Assembly: GCF_002873455.1 (NCBI RefSeq)
Contig: NZ_MCUN01000007.1
Span: 1-64,000 of the forward strand
Source of the DNA: Vibrio splendidus
GTDB taxonomy: Bacteria; Pseudomonadota; Gammaproteobacteria; Enterobacterales; Vibrionaceae
Direction of reading: 5' to 3'
DNA length: 64,000 nucleotides
Part shown: one piece after another, positions 1-9,091 of the stretch
How positions within the stretch are numbered: the stretch's first letter is position 1
How the letters are laid out: each line of letters begins with the position of its first letter
Position numbers and translations under genes: made by a program
Notes under the pieces: generated by a model
Databases searched by the model: none
The model's input: only the letters and a program-made list of their open reading frames with translations
Told to the model about the DNA's origin: nothing

Positions 1-52
1 ATCAGAACGATTATATTGGGAAAATTCTAAAACCGTGGCCAATTTTAGTTGA

Positions 53-250
53 CCACTACAAACAGCAATTAGACTTTTCAATAAATTCCCACATATACGT
101 AAGAAACTATGGGGAAATCACTTTTGGGCTAGAGGGTACTTTGTAGATACGGTCGGTGTGAATGAAGAAGTCATTCGACGATATGTCCGACACCAAGATA
201 AACAGGACATAGAGTATGAACAACAACTGCAGTTATTGAAGAACGGCTAG
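53..250 (+). pseudogene. IS200-type transposase TnpA, C-terminal fragment
   Basis: The frame is open for about 65 codons after a TGA at 50-52 and ends at TAG 248-250. The translation contains LWGNHFWARGYFVDTVG and then a V-I-R-R-Y-V helix. This matches the conserved C-terminal part of IS200/IS605 Y1 transposases, where W-ARGYF-TVG is typical. The catalytic tyrosine helix and the HUH motif expected upstream are absent in this frame, so the gene is broken or truncated at its 5' side. A different frame is open over 3-146 but shows nothing recognisable. Confidence 0.7.
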
Positions 251-286
251 CGTGGACGACCCCTTCTAGGGGGTTGTAAAGCAAAA

Positions 287-314
287 CCGCCTTCTAAGAA
301 GGCGGATATTTTTT
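287..314 (+). terminator. Hairpin with T-tract after the transposase remnant
   Basis: A perfect 9-bp stem (CCGCCTTCT/AGAAGGCGG) with a one-base loop is followed by ATATTTTTT. It can act as a rho-independent terminator, and it also resembles the subterminal hairpin of IS200 elements. Confidence 0.6.
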
Positions 315-752
315 GTGCTCGATTAATTTCTAACTGCTCATCAAATATCTATACATTTAATTGAATCTCAATGTTTTGACTCCAGCTTAGTTCGTTTTTT
401 GAGTTATTTATGTCGGTATAAAGCACGGCTCGAACCATTGTTTTTAAATTGACTGAACACTCAAGCAAATTGACTCCTATTTTGAATATCTAGGTTTTAA
501 ATTCTGTCGTTATAAAATAGAGATTAAAAAATTATCATTAATATTAACATCTTAACTTAATTTTTTGTTTGATCGAAAACTTGGCTTTTCTTTTGCTTTA
601 TTGAATATGCAGCTTGTTTACTCGGCACCAAAATAATAGACCAGCACTTGATTCTTCTTAGACGTCTTAAATTGAATCACGTTTATTTGCCATTTGGGGT
701 TCAAGTACTTTTCAAGGAATTCGCTTTAGCGACGATAAAGTAGAGGTTTATT
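315..752. other. AT-rich intergenic region upstream of the LruC gene
   Basis: About 440 bases without a convincing reading frame on either strand. It must hold the promoter of the LruC-lipoprotein operon, but I could not pick a convincing -35/-10 pair. An 8-bp palindrome, AGACGTCT, is present near 661. Otherwise I see nothing definite. Confidence 0.5.
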
Positions 753-2861
753 ATGAAATACAGACAGGTTATTTCTCTTATCACGGCATCAGCCAGCTTC
801 CCACTCTATGCTACTTCTGTTGATTTAGATTTTTCTAACCACATTGAACCAACAAACCTTAGTACGTGGGCAGGGCCATCTTATGACGGTACGGTTATTC
901 ATTTCTTAAATGTAGGGACACATAACGGAAAAACTATAGACGCAAAAGTGAGTAGCGAAGTCTTTGGTGATGCTACGTTTTTGTTCCACACCCCTGATTA
1001 TAAGGAAGGTCCAGACCAACCTGATGGGGATATAGGTTTTCTTTACCAAACCAATTCTGCTGGCTCTGCAGGTCTTATTTATACTTTTGAATTTTATGAT
1101 GGTACTGACGGGTTGTCTGGCACATTTTCAGAACCTTATACTGTTCCAGAGTTTGATATGATCGGTTATGACATTGACGGAGAACCTGTTCAATCAGAAC
1201 AAGTTCGTGTGTTCAAAAGTGAAGGCTTTTTTAGTTATCAAACCGGGTCTGCTGGTTCTAGTCTCACGGCAGAAGAGAGTGCTGATGGGGATTCAGTCTT
1301 ATTCAGTGGTCCTGGTACTAACTTCGCAGAAACAGACACTTCAGGGGCGGTAAAGTTTACCTTTAAAAATACTTCAATCGTTACACTTCAATTTGAAACA
1401 GTGACCACGAGTGGTAGTAGTTTCCCTAACCCAATTTTTTCTGCCTTTGATGGGAACTGGGATCTTTCTGGTTTCACAACCCCAGTCGAAAGTTCAGATG
1501 AGTCTGACTTTGGCGATGCACCTGATAGTTACAACACATTACAAGCGAGTAATGGTGCAGAGCATGCAATCTCTTCAACGCTTTATCTAGGTACTAACAT
1601 CGATGCTGATACTGACGGCCAACCAGGTGCGGCTTCTAATGGCGATGACCTAGACATTGATGGCAACGATGATGACGGTATCGCACTACTGTCCAACCTA
1701 GAGATCGGCTTAGACAGTCTAATCAACGTTAACGTAGTGGGCAGTGGTTACCTTCAGGCTTGGGCCGATTGGGATATGAACGGCACATTCGATGACGATG
1801 AGCAAATATTGAAAAACCATTCGGTTGTCGATGGTAATCAAGTGCTATCACTCCGCGTTGGAGATGAGGCAACGGTTGGTTCTGTACAAACTCGTTTCCG
1901 TTTATCCAGTAGCCCAAATATTCCGAGTGATGGCTACGTTGGTGATGGGGAAGTAGAGGATTACGTGTTCAATGTCACCGACCCTGGCACAACCATCCAA
2001 CACTCTAATTACTACACTGCAGCTTTTGAAGATAATTGGCCTGAAGTGGGTGACTTCGACTTGAACGATGTCGTGGTTTATTACCGCACAACCATCATCA
2101 GTAAAGATGACGCCGTGTTACGAATGGACTTAACAGGAACTATCTTGGCTTATGGCGCTTCTTACGGTAATGGCTTGGCTTGGAAACTGAATGGCTTTGA
2201 TGAGTCGGATATTGATTTACAAACGGCTAGAGTACAAAAAAATGGTGCAACCCGAGTCGACGTTTCTCCATTCACGGGAGAAGATAAAGCCGTCGCATCA
2301 CCAGGTGGGGATCTTGTTGTTGTCGCTTCTCTAAACTTGAGAAATGACCTACCGATCAATGCCGAGTGTATGTTCCATCGCACCAATCCTTCGTGTAGTC
2401 CGACGTTAGAAGCTGACCAAATGACATTCAGTATTTCTTTGCCGTTTATTTCTGGAAATGAACCGACAGTGAGTTCACTGATGCCGTTGAGTGGTTTTGA
2501 CCCGTTTATCTTTGGTCCAGGTGAAGGTCAGTACCATGGTGACAGCTTCACTACATCTCCGGGTAAAGATTTAGAAATACACACCGCAGACTTCCCACCA
2601 ACATCTAGAGGTACGTTAGTGAGTGATTTCTACGGCATCGCGCAAGATGATTCAGACCCATCGAGTGACAAGTATTATCGAACTACACAAAATATGCCTT
2701 GGGGAATATTGATTTCATCACCTTGGAACCATCCGTCAGAATACATTGATATTAGTGAGGCGTACCCAGAGTTCGCAGAGTGGGCTACATCAGGTGGTGT
2801 TTCAAAACCAACGTGGTACCAAAACCCTAACGCCAACAAAACTTGGTCAACTGAAGACTAA
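753..2861 (+). CDS. Secreted LruC-domain protein with a GEVED domain
   Basis: The 702-residue protein has a signal peptide at about 1-20 (cleavage near LYA-TS). The N-terminal 230 residues are an unrecognised Ser/Thr/Gly-rich beta domain. A DFGDAPDSY segment begins at residue 252 and runs through an Asp-rich, possibly calcium-binding stretch to GDGEVEDYVF at 397-406. This is the signature of the GEVED domain. FEDNWPEVGDFDLNDVVV starts at residue 425 and opens the C-terminal LruC domain (DUF4842-like), which fills the rest. Both domains occur in exported surface or matrix proteins of marine bacteria, but no biochemical role is established to my knowledge. The start follows an AGAGG Shine-Dalgarno. 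The lipoprotein gene follows after 12 bases, so the two are probably co-transcribed and may act together at the cell surface. Confidence 0.85.
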   Translation: MKYRQVISLITASASFPLYATSVDLDFSNHIEPTNLSTWAGPSYDGTVIHFLNVGTHNGKTIDAKVSSEVFGDATFLFHTPDYKEGPDQPDGDIGFLYQTNSAGSAGLIYTFEFYDGTDGLSGTFSEPYTVPEFDMIGYDIDGEPVQSEQVRVFKSEGFFSYQTGSAGSSLTAEESADGDSVLFSGPGTNFAETDTSGAVKFTFKNTSIVTLQFETVTTSGSSFPNPIFSAFDGNWDLSGFTTPVESSDESDFGDAPDSYNTLQASNGAEHAISSTLYLGTNIDADTDGQPGAASNGDDLDIDGNDDDGIALLSNLEIGLDSLINVNVVGSGYLQAWADWDMNGTFDDDEQILKNHSVVDGNQVLSLRVGDEATVGSVQTRFRLSSSPNIPSDGYVGDGEVEDYVFNVTDPGTTIQHSNYYTAAFEDNWPEVGDFDLNDVVVYYRTTIISKDDAVLRMDLTGTILAYGASYGNGLAWKLNGFDESDIDLQTARVQKNGATRVDVSPFTGEDKAVASPGGDLVVVASLNLRNDLPINAECMFHRTNPSCSPTLEADQMTFSISLPFISGNEPTVSSLMPLSGFDPFIFGPGEGQYHGDSFTTSPGKDLEIHTADFPPTSRGTLVSDFYGIAQDDSDPSSDKYYRTTQNMPWGILISSPWNHPSEYIDISEAYPEFAEWATSGGVSKPTWYQNPNANKTWSTED

Positions 2862-2873
2862 TCCGGAGGATTT

Positions 2874-3308
2874 ATGAAAACAATCAAACTAATTCTGAGT
2901 GGTGTGACCCTTGTATTTCTTTCGGCTTGTGGCGGAGGTGGTGGTAGTAGCTCTTCATCTCCGAGTTCTGTGCCGACATCGCAGTCTTTGAAGTCGGTTG
3001 AACTATCGATACCAGAAGGCTTTGATTTCTCGACAGAGAGGGAAGTTAAAGTGACGGTCGATGTGGTGAGCTCGCAAAGCACCCGAGGATTCATGAGTAT
3101 CTACACGGAGTTTAATGGAGACGTTGTCGACTACTCTTCACAAGTGTTGAGAAGCCCAATCAATGAAGACATTGAATTTTCTACAACGCTTCTTCTACCT
3201 AATCATGTTGAGAAGGTTTGGGTTGAGGTTTGGTATCCGTCGGCAATGGGAAGCGAAGTAAAACGTTCAGTCGATATCAATAATGACCAGGTAGAGGTTA
3301 TTCTTTAA
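2874..3308 (+). CDS. Small glycine-rich-leader lipoprotein, function unknown
   Basis: The 144-residue protein has a short signal peptide and a lipobox, LSAC, with the lipidated Cys at residue 19. A GGGGGSSSSS linker follows, typical of Vibrio outer-membrane lipoproteins with a flexible tether. The remaining roughly 110 residues look like a single beta-sandwich and carry no motif I recognise. The start codon is preceded by a strong GGAGG at good spacing. The gene sits 12 bases after the LruC gene and a hairpin terminator follows it, so the two form a two-gene operon. A role as partner or anchor of the LruC protein is inference from position only. Confidence 0.8.
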   Translation: MKTIKLILSGVTLVFLSACGGGGGSSSSSPSSVPTSQSLKSVELSIPEGFDFSTEREVKVTVDVVSSQSTRGFMSIYTEFNGDVVDYSSQVLRSPINEDIEFSTTLLLPNHVEKVWVEVWYPSAMGSEVKRSVDINNDQVEVIL

Positions 3309-3334
3309 AGCGAATGTTCTCATGTAATCAGATA

Positions 3335-3368
3335 TTTGCCGCCACTTTTGGCGGCAAAGTTGTTTCTA
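3335..3368 (+). terminator. Terminator of the LruC-lipoprotein operon
   Basis: A 9-bp perfect stem, TTTGCCGCC/GGCGGCAAA, with a 6-base loop is followed by a T-rich stretch, 27 bases after the lipoprotein stop. Confidence 0.8.
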
Positions 3369-3530
3369 GCAATGCTAAAATGTAATAACGGTAACTAACT
3401 ATTGAATGTGGTTGATATTGTCAACTAAGTGTTTTTGATGTATCTTTACCTCAGTGATGACCCTATCTAGCTTAACAGCCCGGTCATACCGCTAAATCTC
3501 GCTGTGAGCCTGCCCTAAACTAAGAATACT

Positions 3531-5294
3531 ATGAATAAAAGACAGTTTATTGCCCATTATCTGCACATGAATCGCACCTCGTATTTACTGGCGATTGTGT
3601 TCATTTTTCTCGTCAACTGGTTACAAGTAGAGATCCCCCGTTACATCCAATTGGCGATAGATTTGATTGATGACGCTTCTTCAACTGGCCATCAGCAGCT
3701 TCAAAGCTATGTTTGGATTGTGGTCGGCATGTCGGTTGCAATGGTTGTAGTGAGAATTCTGTCTCGTATTTATGCGCTCAACCCTGGGCGAATTACAGAG
3801 GCTGCGCTCAAAAGTACACTTCTACAAAAGCTGAATCGCTTACCGAGTAGCTTCCATGAACGCTTTGCGTCGGGTCGACTGATCTCAATTATCAATAATG
3901 ACCTTAGTGGCATTCGACTGCTGTTTGGTGTCGGCTTTCTGCAGTTCTTTAATGCCCTGTTGGCACTGTCATTAACGCCGCTCTACATGTGGCGCATATC
4001 GCCAGAGCTTACGATGTATTCGATTATTCCTATCTCAATCGCATTCGTGATTTTCCGTGTGGGTTTCAAACGTATGAAAACGCTGCATTTAGAACATATG
4101 AAGCGTCTGCAAAACTTGTCTGCTCAGCTAATGAGTTACCTGTCTGGGATTGACTTGATTAAGAGCCAACAGATGTCACCTTGGGTGAAAGCTGAAACTG
4201 AAAAGCTTAATCAGTTATTACTTGAATGCCGCCTTAAAATTACTCGTATTCAAGTCTTCTTTATGCCAGTACTCGATTACGCCAATGACCTGATGAAAAT
4301 CATCATTCTTGGGCTAGGGGGCTACATGTTAATGAGACAAGAGCTAACCCTAGGTGAGATTACCGCCTTCTTGACTTACTCTGTGCTGTTGGCAATGCCA
4401 TTGATGCAATTAGGTAGAATCGCAACGATTTATCAGCGTGGCATGGTTGGTATTCAAAGTGTGCAAACTATTCTCAATGCGAAAGTACCAAAGCTTGATG
4501 AAGATAAGCTCACTGAGTTAGACGTTGAATCGCTGAAGGGAAAAACGTTCTCTATTCGCAACCTCAGCTTCAGCTATTCAGGTGAAGAACGTCTGATTCT
4601 CGATGACATCAGCTTTGACATTCCAGCAGGTAAGAAAGTAGGTGTGCTAGGCGGAATCGGAGCGGGTAAAACAACATTAGTGAACTGCTTGAACCACCAC
4701 TTGGATGTTCCTGAAGGTTCTGTTTTCCTTGGCGAAAAGGATGTCACTAGCTTCTCACGCAGTGACTTGCGCCGTTATGTAAAAACCGTGACTCAAGACC
4801 CTTACCTGTTTTCTGCAACCGTTGAAGACAATATCCGCTTTGGTAGCTTAAATGTTGATTTGGCAAAGAGTCAGGTTGATGAAGTGCTGGAGCTCAGTCA
4901 GTTGGCTAGTGATGTCACACGTTTTGAGCATGGCGATCAAACCTTAGTCGGTGAGAAAGGGATCATGTTGTCAGGAGGCCAGAAGCAACGCTTGAGTATT
5001 GCGCGTGCTTTATTGCAACCCACCGATCTGATCATCATGGATAACGTTCTATCGGCTGTCGATTATGAAACGGAACGAAAAATTTTAGAGGGCCTATTTA
5101 AGCGCCTAGAAAATCAATCAGTTCTTGTGGTTTCGCACCGTGTTAATGCCCTTGAATATATGGATGAAATTATCGTGTTGAACGAAGGTCAGGTGATTGC
5201 GAAGGGCGACCACGTGACGTTATTGAAAACGTGTGAGTACTATTACGGTACATGGCAGTTACAGCAGGATGAAACGGAGGCAGCAGCATGTTAA
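3531..5294 (+). CDS. ABC exporter half-transporter, MdlA/SmdA-like (degenerate ATPase site)
   Basis: The 587-residue half-transporter has six predicted membrane helices in the first roughly 310 residues and a C-terminal ATPase domain. Visible motifs are Walker A GGIGAGKT (374-381), Q-loop VTQDPYLF, signature LSGGQ (480-484), Walker B ending in D504 and H-loop H536. The residue after D504, normally the catalytic glutamate, is Asn505. The family is the heterodimeric type-IV multidrug/lipid exporters of the MdlAB group. It overlaps the next gene by 7 bases and must pair with it. The substrate cannot be told from sequence. Confidence 0.88.
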   Translation: MNKRQFIAHYLHMNRTSYLLAIVFIFLVNWLQVEIPRYIQLAIDLIDDASSTGHQQLQSYVWIVVGMSVAMVVVRILSRIYALNPGRITEAALKSTLLQKLNRLPSSFHERFASGRLISIINNDLSGIRLLFGVGFLQFFNALLALSLTPLYMWRISPELTMYSIIPISIAFVIFRVGFKRMKTLHLEHMKRLQNLSAQLMSYLSGIDLIKSQQMSPWVKAETEKLNQLLLECRLKITRIQVFFMPVLDYANDLMKIIILGLGGYMLMRQELTLGEITAFLTYSVLLAMPLMQLGRIATIYQRGMVGIQSVQTILNAKVPKLDEDKLTELDVESLKGKTFSIRNLSFSYSGEERLILDDISFDIPAGKKVGVLGGIGAGKTTLVNCLNHHLDVPEGSVFLGEKDVTSFSRSDLRRYVKTVTQDPYLFSATVEDNIRFGSLNVDLAKSQVDEVLELSQLASDVTRFEHGDQTLVGEKGIMLSGGQKQRLSIARALLQPTDLIIMDNVLSAVDYETERKILEGLFKRLENQSVLVVSHRVNALEYMDEIIVLNEGQVIAKGDHVTLLKTCEYYYGTWQLQQDETEAAAC

Positions 5295-7072
5295 AAGGTG
5301 TTGATCTCAAGTACCTCAAGCACTTTTTTAAGTTTGCTAAGAAATACAAACGTTCTGCGATTCTGGGCATTGCTATGCTTCCGCTCTCTGTCATTACAAG
5401 TTTATTGTTTCCTTGGCTGATCATTCAAGTGATCGATGTACACCTGAGCCATGGGGATATGGATGGATTGCTCGAATACGTCTTCTATCTAGTCGCAGTA
5501 CTGGTGGTGAGTTATGTGGTGGATACCACCTATTCATATAACCTACGTAAAACGGGTCAATACACGATAACTGACATGCGTTCAGTGTTGTTTGCTCGCG
5601 TACTTAAACTGCCACGCAGCTATTTTGATAACACACCGATTGGAGTAACACTTTCACGCCTAACGAGTGACTTAGAAACCATCGGTGAGACATTTGTTCA
5701 GTCAGTTGTTGGGCTTGTTAAAGACAGCATTAATACCATTGCTCTGCTGGTGATGATGTTCTTCATTGACTGGCAGTTAACGATGATTGTGTTGATTATC
5801 ATGCCACCAGTGATGTACTTGACGGTATACGTGAGAAACCGACTTCGTGCCTTGTATAAGGTTACCCGCTCTTCGTTGGCTCGCGGAATTGGTTTTTTAC
5901 AAGAAGTCTTATTTGGCATGAAAACGGTTCAGATGTATCGAGCGGAAGAGCAAGTCGAACAACGCTATCAAGGTTATACCGATGAGTTTCTGAGAGCCCA
6001 GAAGAAGATCAATAAATACGATGCGATTTTGTTCTCGTTTATCTCTGGCATTACCTCTATTACTATCGCAATCATGATCTGGTATGGCTCAGAGCAAGTG
6101 ATAGAAGGGGCTCTCACCTTGGGTGTGTTGATCGCCTTCATCAACACCTTAGAAAAAGTATTTGTCCCGATCCGTGATTTTACCTCGCAGATTGCTTCGA
6201 TTCAGAGTTCATTCGCAGCGTTTGATCATATTGAAGAACTGTTTGTTGAGCCGACAGAAGAGGAAGGCCGCAACCTGCTGCCATCTCATAAGGTTGATAA
6301 ACAACTCGAACATTTTGTGAGCCTTGAATTTAAGAGCGTGAGTTTCCGTTACAAAGACGACTCTCCCTACGTTCTAAAGAATGTCTCGTTTGTTCTGGAG
6401 AAAGGGCATCAAATCGCGCTTGTGGGTTCGACCGGATCTGGCAAGTCGACGATTCTGCGTTTGATCTCTAAAACCTACCAAGACTATGAAGGCAGCATTC
6501 TGTTGAATGGAATAGAGCTGTCGCAGATCTCTAGTGAAGACTCTGCTCATTTGTTCTCAATGATGATGCAAGACGTGCACTTATTTGAAGAGACAATTCA
6601 GTTCAATATCGCGCTGGGTAAAACGCATCTATCTAGAGCTGAGGTTGAGCAGGCTGCGCGCTATGTTTATGCCGATAAGTTTATTGAACATTTGCCACAA
6701 GGTTATGACTTCCACTTGGAAAAGAACGGCTCCAACTTGTCTGTAGGGCAAACGCAGCTTATTTCGTTCGCACGAGCGGTTGCACAGGGTGGTCAATTGA
6801 TGATGCTTGATGAGGCGACCAGTTCGGTAGATTCAATCACCGAAGACCTCATCCAAAAAGCGATGCAGCGTCTGTTTAAGGAAAAAACCGTGATTGCGAT
6901 TGCACACCGTTTGAGTACCGTTCGTCACTCGGATACGATTCTGGTATTGGAACAGGGTGAAATTGTTGAGCAAGGTAATCATCAACAGCTAGTCGCACAC
7001 AATGGAATTTACGCAGGGTTATTGAAGGAATCGATTGTCGAAACGAGCGATTCTCATGTTACGGTAGCTTGA
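5288..7072 (+). CDS. ABC exporter half-transporter, MdlB/SmdB-like (catalytic partner)
   Basis: The 594-residue partner of the preceding gene starts at an ATG inside it, with GGAGG 7 bases upstream. It has an N-terminal six-helix membrane domain and an ATPase domain with Walker A GSTGSGKST (380-388), signature LSVGQ (484-488, second Gly changed to Val), and Walker B with D508 and the catalytic E509. The altered signature here faces the Walker site of the partner that lacks its glutamate, so one composite ATP site is degenerate and the other is intact. This is the usual plan for MdlAB/TM287-288-type exporters. No clear terminator follows. Confidence 0.88.
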   Translation: MLKGVDLKYLKHFFKFAKKYKRSAILGIAMLPLSVITSLLFPWLIIQVIDVHLSHGDMDGLLEYVFYLVAVLVVSYVVDTTYSYNLRKTGQYTITDMRSVLFARVLKLPRSYFDNTPIGVTLSRLTSDLETIGETFVQSVVGLVKDSINTIALLVMMFFIDWQLTMIVLIIMPPVMYLTVYVRNRLRALYKVTRSSLARGIGFLQEVLFGMKTVQMYRAEEQVEQRYQGYTDEFLRAQKKINKYDAILFSFISGITSITIAIMIWYGSEQVIEGALTLGVLIAFINTLEKVFVPIRDFTSQIASIQSSFAAFDHIEELFVEPTEEEGRNLLPSHKVDKQLEHFVSLEFKSVSFRYKDDSPYVLKNVSFVLEKGHQIALVGSTGSGKSTILRLISKTYQDYEGSILLNGIELSQISSEDSAHLFSMMMQDVHLFEETIQFNIALGKTHLSRAEVEQAARYVYADKFIEHLPQGYDFHLEKNGSNLSVGQTQLISFARAVAQGGQLMMLDEATSSVDSITEDLIQKAMQRLFKEKTVIAIAHRLSTVRHSDTILVLEQGEIVEQGNHQQLVAHNGIYAGLLKESIVETSDSHVTVA

Positions 7073-7294
7073 TTGCCTCAAATCAGGCTGTTGCTTTCGA
7101 TGAGACAAATGGGTCTTGTCTATGCTTCACCAGTTTCTATTGTTTTCTAATATTCCCAATAGGTTAGGGAAATTAAACATATTTTTCGATTATTAATATG
7201 TTATGATCTCCCTACTACTAAAGGGGGTGTCTTCGGGCATCGGGATGTATGCGAGCAAAACGTAAGTGCTTGTGTCAGTCACTCTCTGGCGAAT

Positions 7295-7573
7295 ATGGAA
7301 TCGAAAATGTTGTTGGAAGAAGTTGTAGAAATTATCGAATTAACCGACTCAGACCATTTATCTCAAGCAATGGAACTGTTTAACGAGCATGGTTTTGTTG
7401 ATGCTGAGTCTTTACCTTTTATGAATGTTGTTTTTGAAACAGCACCGGATCACCTTGCGAAGAAGTTGTCGCAGATTGGTTTTAAAGGTTTAGTGCAAGT
7501 TGAAAAGAATGAAGATGCATCAGGCTTCACCATTATTGATGCTGACCGTGTTCTGCTAAAAGACTCTGCTTAG
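7295..7573 (+). CDS. Hypothetical protein, 92 residues
   Basis: Small acidic soluble protein without a signal peptide or membrane segment. I do not recognise the family. It is predicted alpha/beta, with a helical N-terminus rich in Glu and Leu. Two starts are possible, ATG 7295 or ATG 7307, and neither has a strong Shine-Dalgarno. A TATGAT box at 7202-7207 is a plausible -10. The last five codons form the first unit of an 18-bp tandem repeat that runs past the stop. The next gene, also unknown, follows in the same direction 134 bases later. Confidence 0.65.
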   Translation: MESKMLLEEVVEIIELTDSDHLSQAMELFNEHGFVDAESLPFMNVVFETAPDHLAKKLSQIGFKGLVQVEKNEDASGFTIIDADRVLLKDSA

Positions 7574-7631
7574 CTGTAAGACTTTGCTTAAGTACAAGAC
7601 TCTGCTTAACTGTAAGATTCTTCTTAATTAC
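7560..7631 (+). repeat. 18-bp degenerate tandem repeat, four units, spanning a stop codon
   Basis: Units at 7560-7577, 7578-7595, 7596-7613 and 7614-7631 all fit AAGACTCTGCTTAnnTnn. The first unit contains the last codons and stop (TAG) of the preceding gene. Units 1 and 3, and units 2 and 4, resemble each other more closely, which suggests a 36-bp duplication on top of the 18-bp period. Decayed copies continue to about 7670. Confidence 0.85.
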
Positions 7632-7707
7632 AAGAATAAGATTCAGCTTAATGAAAAGACTCTATCCAGTTCAGTAACACCCGTTATGATTATTTGAGGT
7701 TAACACA

Positions 7708-8142
7708 GTGACAACAGCAACCGTTTCATCAACAGAGCAACACATTTCCAATGAACATGCGCTTTTAGGCGCATCGTTATTAGCGTCTCAAAAAGTTGAG
7801 TTGGCTCTGTTCAGTGTTATCTCTAAATTAGCTAAAGCACTGCCAAAGGAACAGCAGCAGCCACTAGGCTTGGATTTGGATACCTTTTTAAGGGAAAAGC
7901 CAAGTGAGCAAGGCTCTACGCTGAGCCTATACGAACAGACGTTTGGTGAGCTACTTCCTTTGAAGACAAATGAACTCAACGATTTTATTTACCACAGAAA
8001 CTTGGTAACTCGTGGTTTTTGGCGAGTGACAGGGGCTGATGTTAAAGGCGGTGAGAAGCTTGCGAACCCAGAATTATATTTAAAAGAGTTCTTGGCCAAG
8101 TGTGAATACTGGCAAGTGATGCTTGATACTCAAACCAAATAA
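7708..8142 (+). CDS. Hypothetical protein, 144 residues
   Basis: Soluble, mostly helical protein starting at GTG, with GAGGT 7-8 bases upstream. I recognise no family. An N-terminal helix region with HALLGASLLASQKVE is followed by a stretch containing FIYHRNLVTRGFWR. A strong terminator follows the gene. It lies downstream of another unknown gene and could share a promoter with it, but the 134-base spacer filled with tandem repeats makes that uncertain. Confidence 0.7.
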   Translation: MTTATVSSTEQHISNEHALLGASLLASQKVELALFSVISKLAKALPKEQQQPLGLDLDTFLREKPSEQGSTLSLYEQTFGELLPLKTNELNDFIYHRNLVTRGFWRVTGADVKGGEKLANPELYLKEFLAKCEYWQVMLDTQTK

Positions 8143-8157
8143 TCGAATTGAAATAGG

Positions 8158-8188
8158 AAAGCCATAGCGTACATGCTATGGCTTTTTT
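8158..8188 (+). terminator. Rho-independent terminator
   Basis: An 11-bp perfect stem (AAAGCCATAGC/GCTATGGCTTT) with a 6-base loop and a T-run, 15 bases after the stop of the preceding gene. Confidence 0.9.
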
Positions 8189-8299
8189 GTTTATGTAAAC
8201 CGCGCTGAATTTTTTAAAGTAGATGATTATCTTTAATGCAGGTGATTGCCTCTAATACTCAGCACATCACTCCTATTACCTTAAGTCTCCCCCCAAAAC

Positions 8300-8815
8300 T
8301 TAAAGCATCATCTTCAATACATAGTTCTTAGAGACATAATGATGTTTAAGCGCGGCGCTAATGTGCAAAACAATTAAACAAGCTAGGGCAACACAACTGG
8401 CACGATGTAAATAGAAAAAGAAGTTATTGATTGCAGGCTCAGTAATTAGATTATTGACGGTCTCTAGCCAAAATAGAGAGTAAGGTTCCTTTAGCATCAA
8501 ATAACCGGTGCTGAAAACCATGAACATCACTAAATACATCAAGGAGTGAGCAAGTTTCGCAACGCACTTTTGCCCTTCAGGTACAGATTGTGGCATTGTT
8601 GGCGATGAACGAAAGTGGCTCCAGATATAACGAATCACGAGCAGTGGTGTAGCAACTGTCGCCAATGACATATTGAGCACCGACAAAATAGAAAACAGCT
8701 CTGGATGATTGGTGACATAATGCATCACATACCCTGCGAGTGTTGCATAGATGATGACTGAAGCCATGATCCAGTGCAGCACACGGCTCATTAAATCGTA
8801 TCTTGGATTATTCAA
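8300..8815 (-). CDS. Cytochrome b561 family protein (CybB-like)
   Basis: This 171-residue integral membrane protein has four helices and the usual length for the bacterial cytochrome b561 family (di-haem quinone-linked electron carriers of the inner membrane). Candidate haem ligands are histidines in VLHW (H14), LAHSLMYL, YLHRASC and the LHISAALKHHY segment near the C-terminus. Start ATG at 8815. It has no electron-transfer partner next to it. Substrate and partner cannot be told from sequence. Confidence 0.8.
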   Translation of the reverse strand: MNNPRYDLMSRVLHWIMASVIIYATLAGYVMHYVTNHPELFSILSVLNMSLATVATPLLVIRYIWSHFRSSPTMPQSVPEGQKCVAKLAHSLMYLVMFMVFSTGYLMLKEPYSLFWLETVNNLITEPAINNFFFYLHRASCVALACLIVLHISAALKHHYVSKNYVLKMML

Positions 8816-9091
8816 ACTAACCTCGCTCTCAACATTATTAATATAGGACTCAATGGGATGCTATAAATCACTTGTTGGTATATTCGCATCGCGAATTAAT
8901 TATATAGAACAGTATTACGCGGTATTTCTACAATTTAGAAATTAATGATGTTGCTTCAGGTGTTTTATAATAATCAATGATGTTTTAGAGTGTTAGTTCC
9001 AATAAGGGTAAGGCAAAATTGCCGACTTTCTAGCTTGTCTTGCGATTAAGAGATACAGTTAACAAAGATGAAATATATAAGGAATGTATAA

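Larger units (their letters stand above)
53..314 (+). mobile_element. Remnant of an IS200/IS605-family element with its right-end hairpins
   Basis: This holds the 3' part of an IS200-type transposase gene followed by two stem-loops of the kind that mark the right end of these single-strand-transposing elements. CCCC/GGGG arms lie around 270-282. A perfect 9-bp stem, CCGCCTTCT-A-AGAAGGCGG, lies at 287-305 and is followed by a T-rich stretch. No left end or intact transposase start is visible, so this is a decayed or truncated copy. The exact right boundary cannot be set from sequence alone. Confidence 0.65.

Noticed and set aside
3-146. Open frame overlapping the IS200 remnant
   Set aside because: It has no start in the window and no recognisable motif. 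The other frame matches IS200 transposases clearly.
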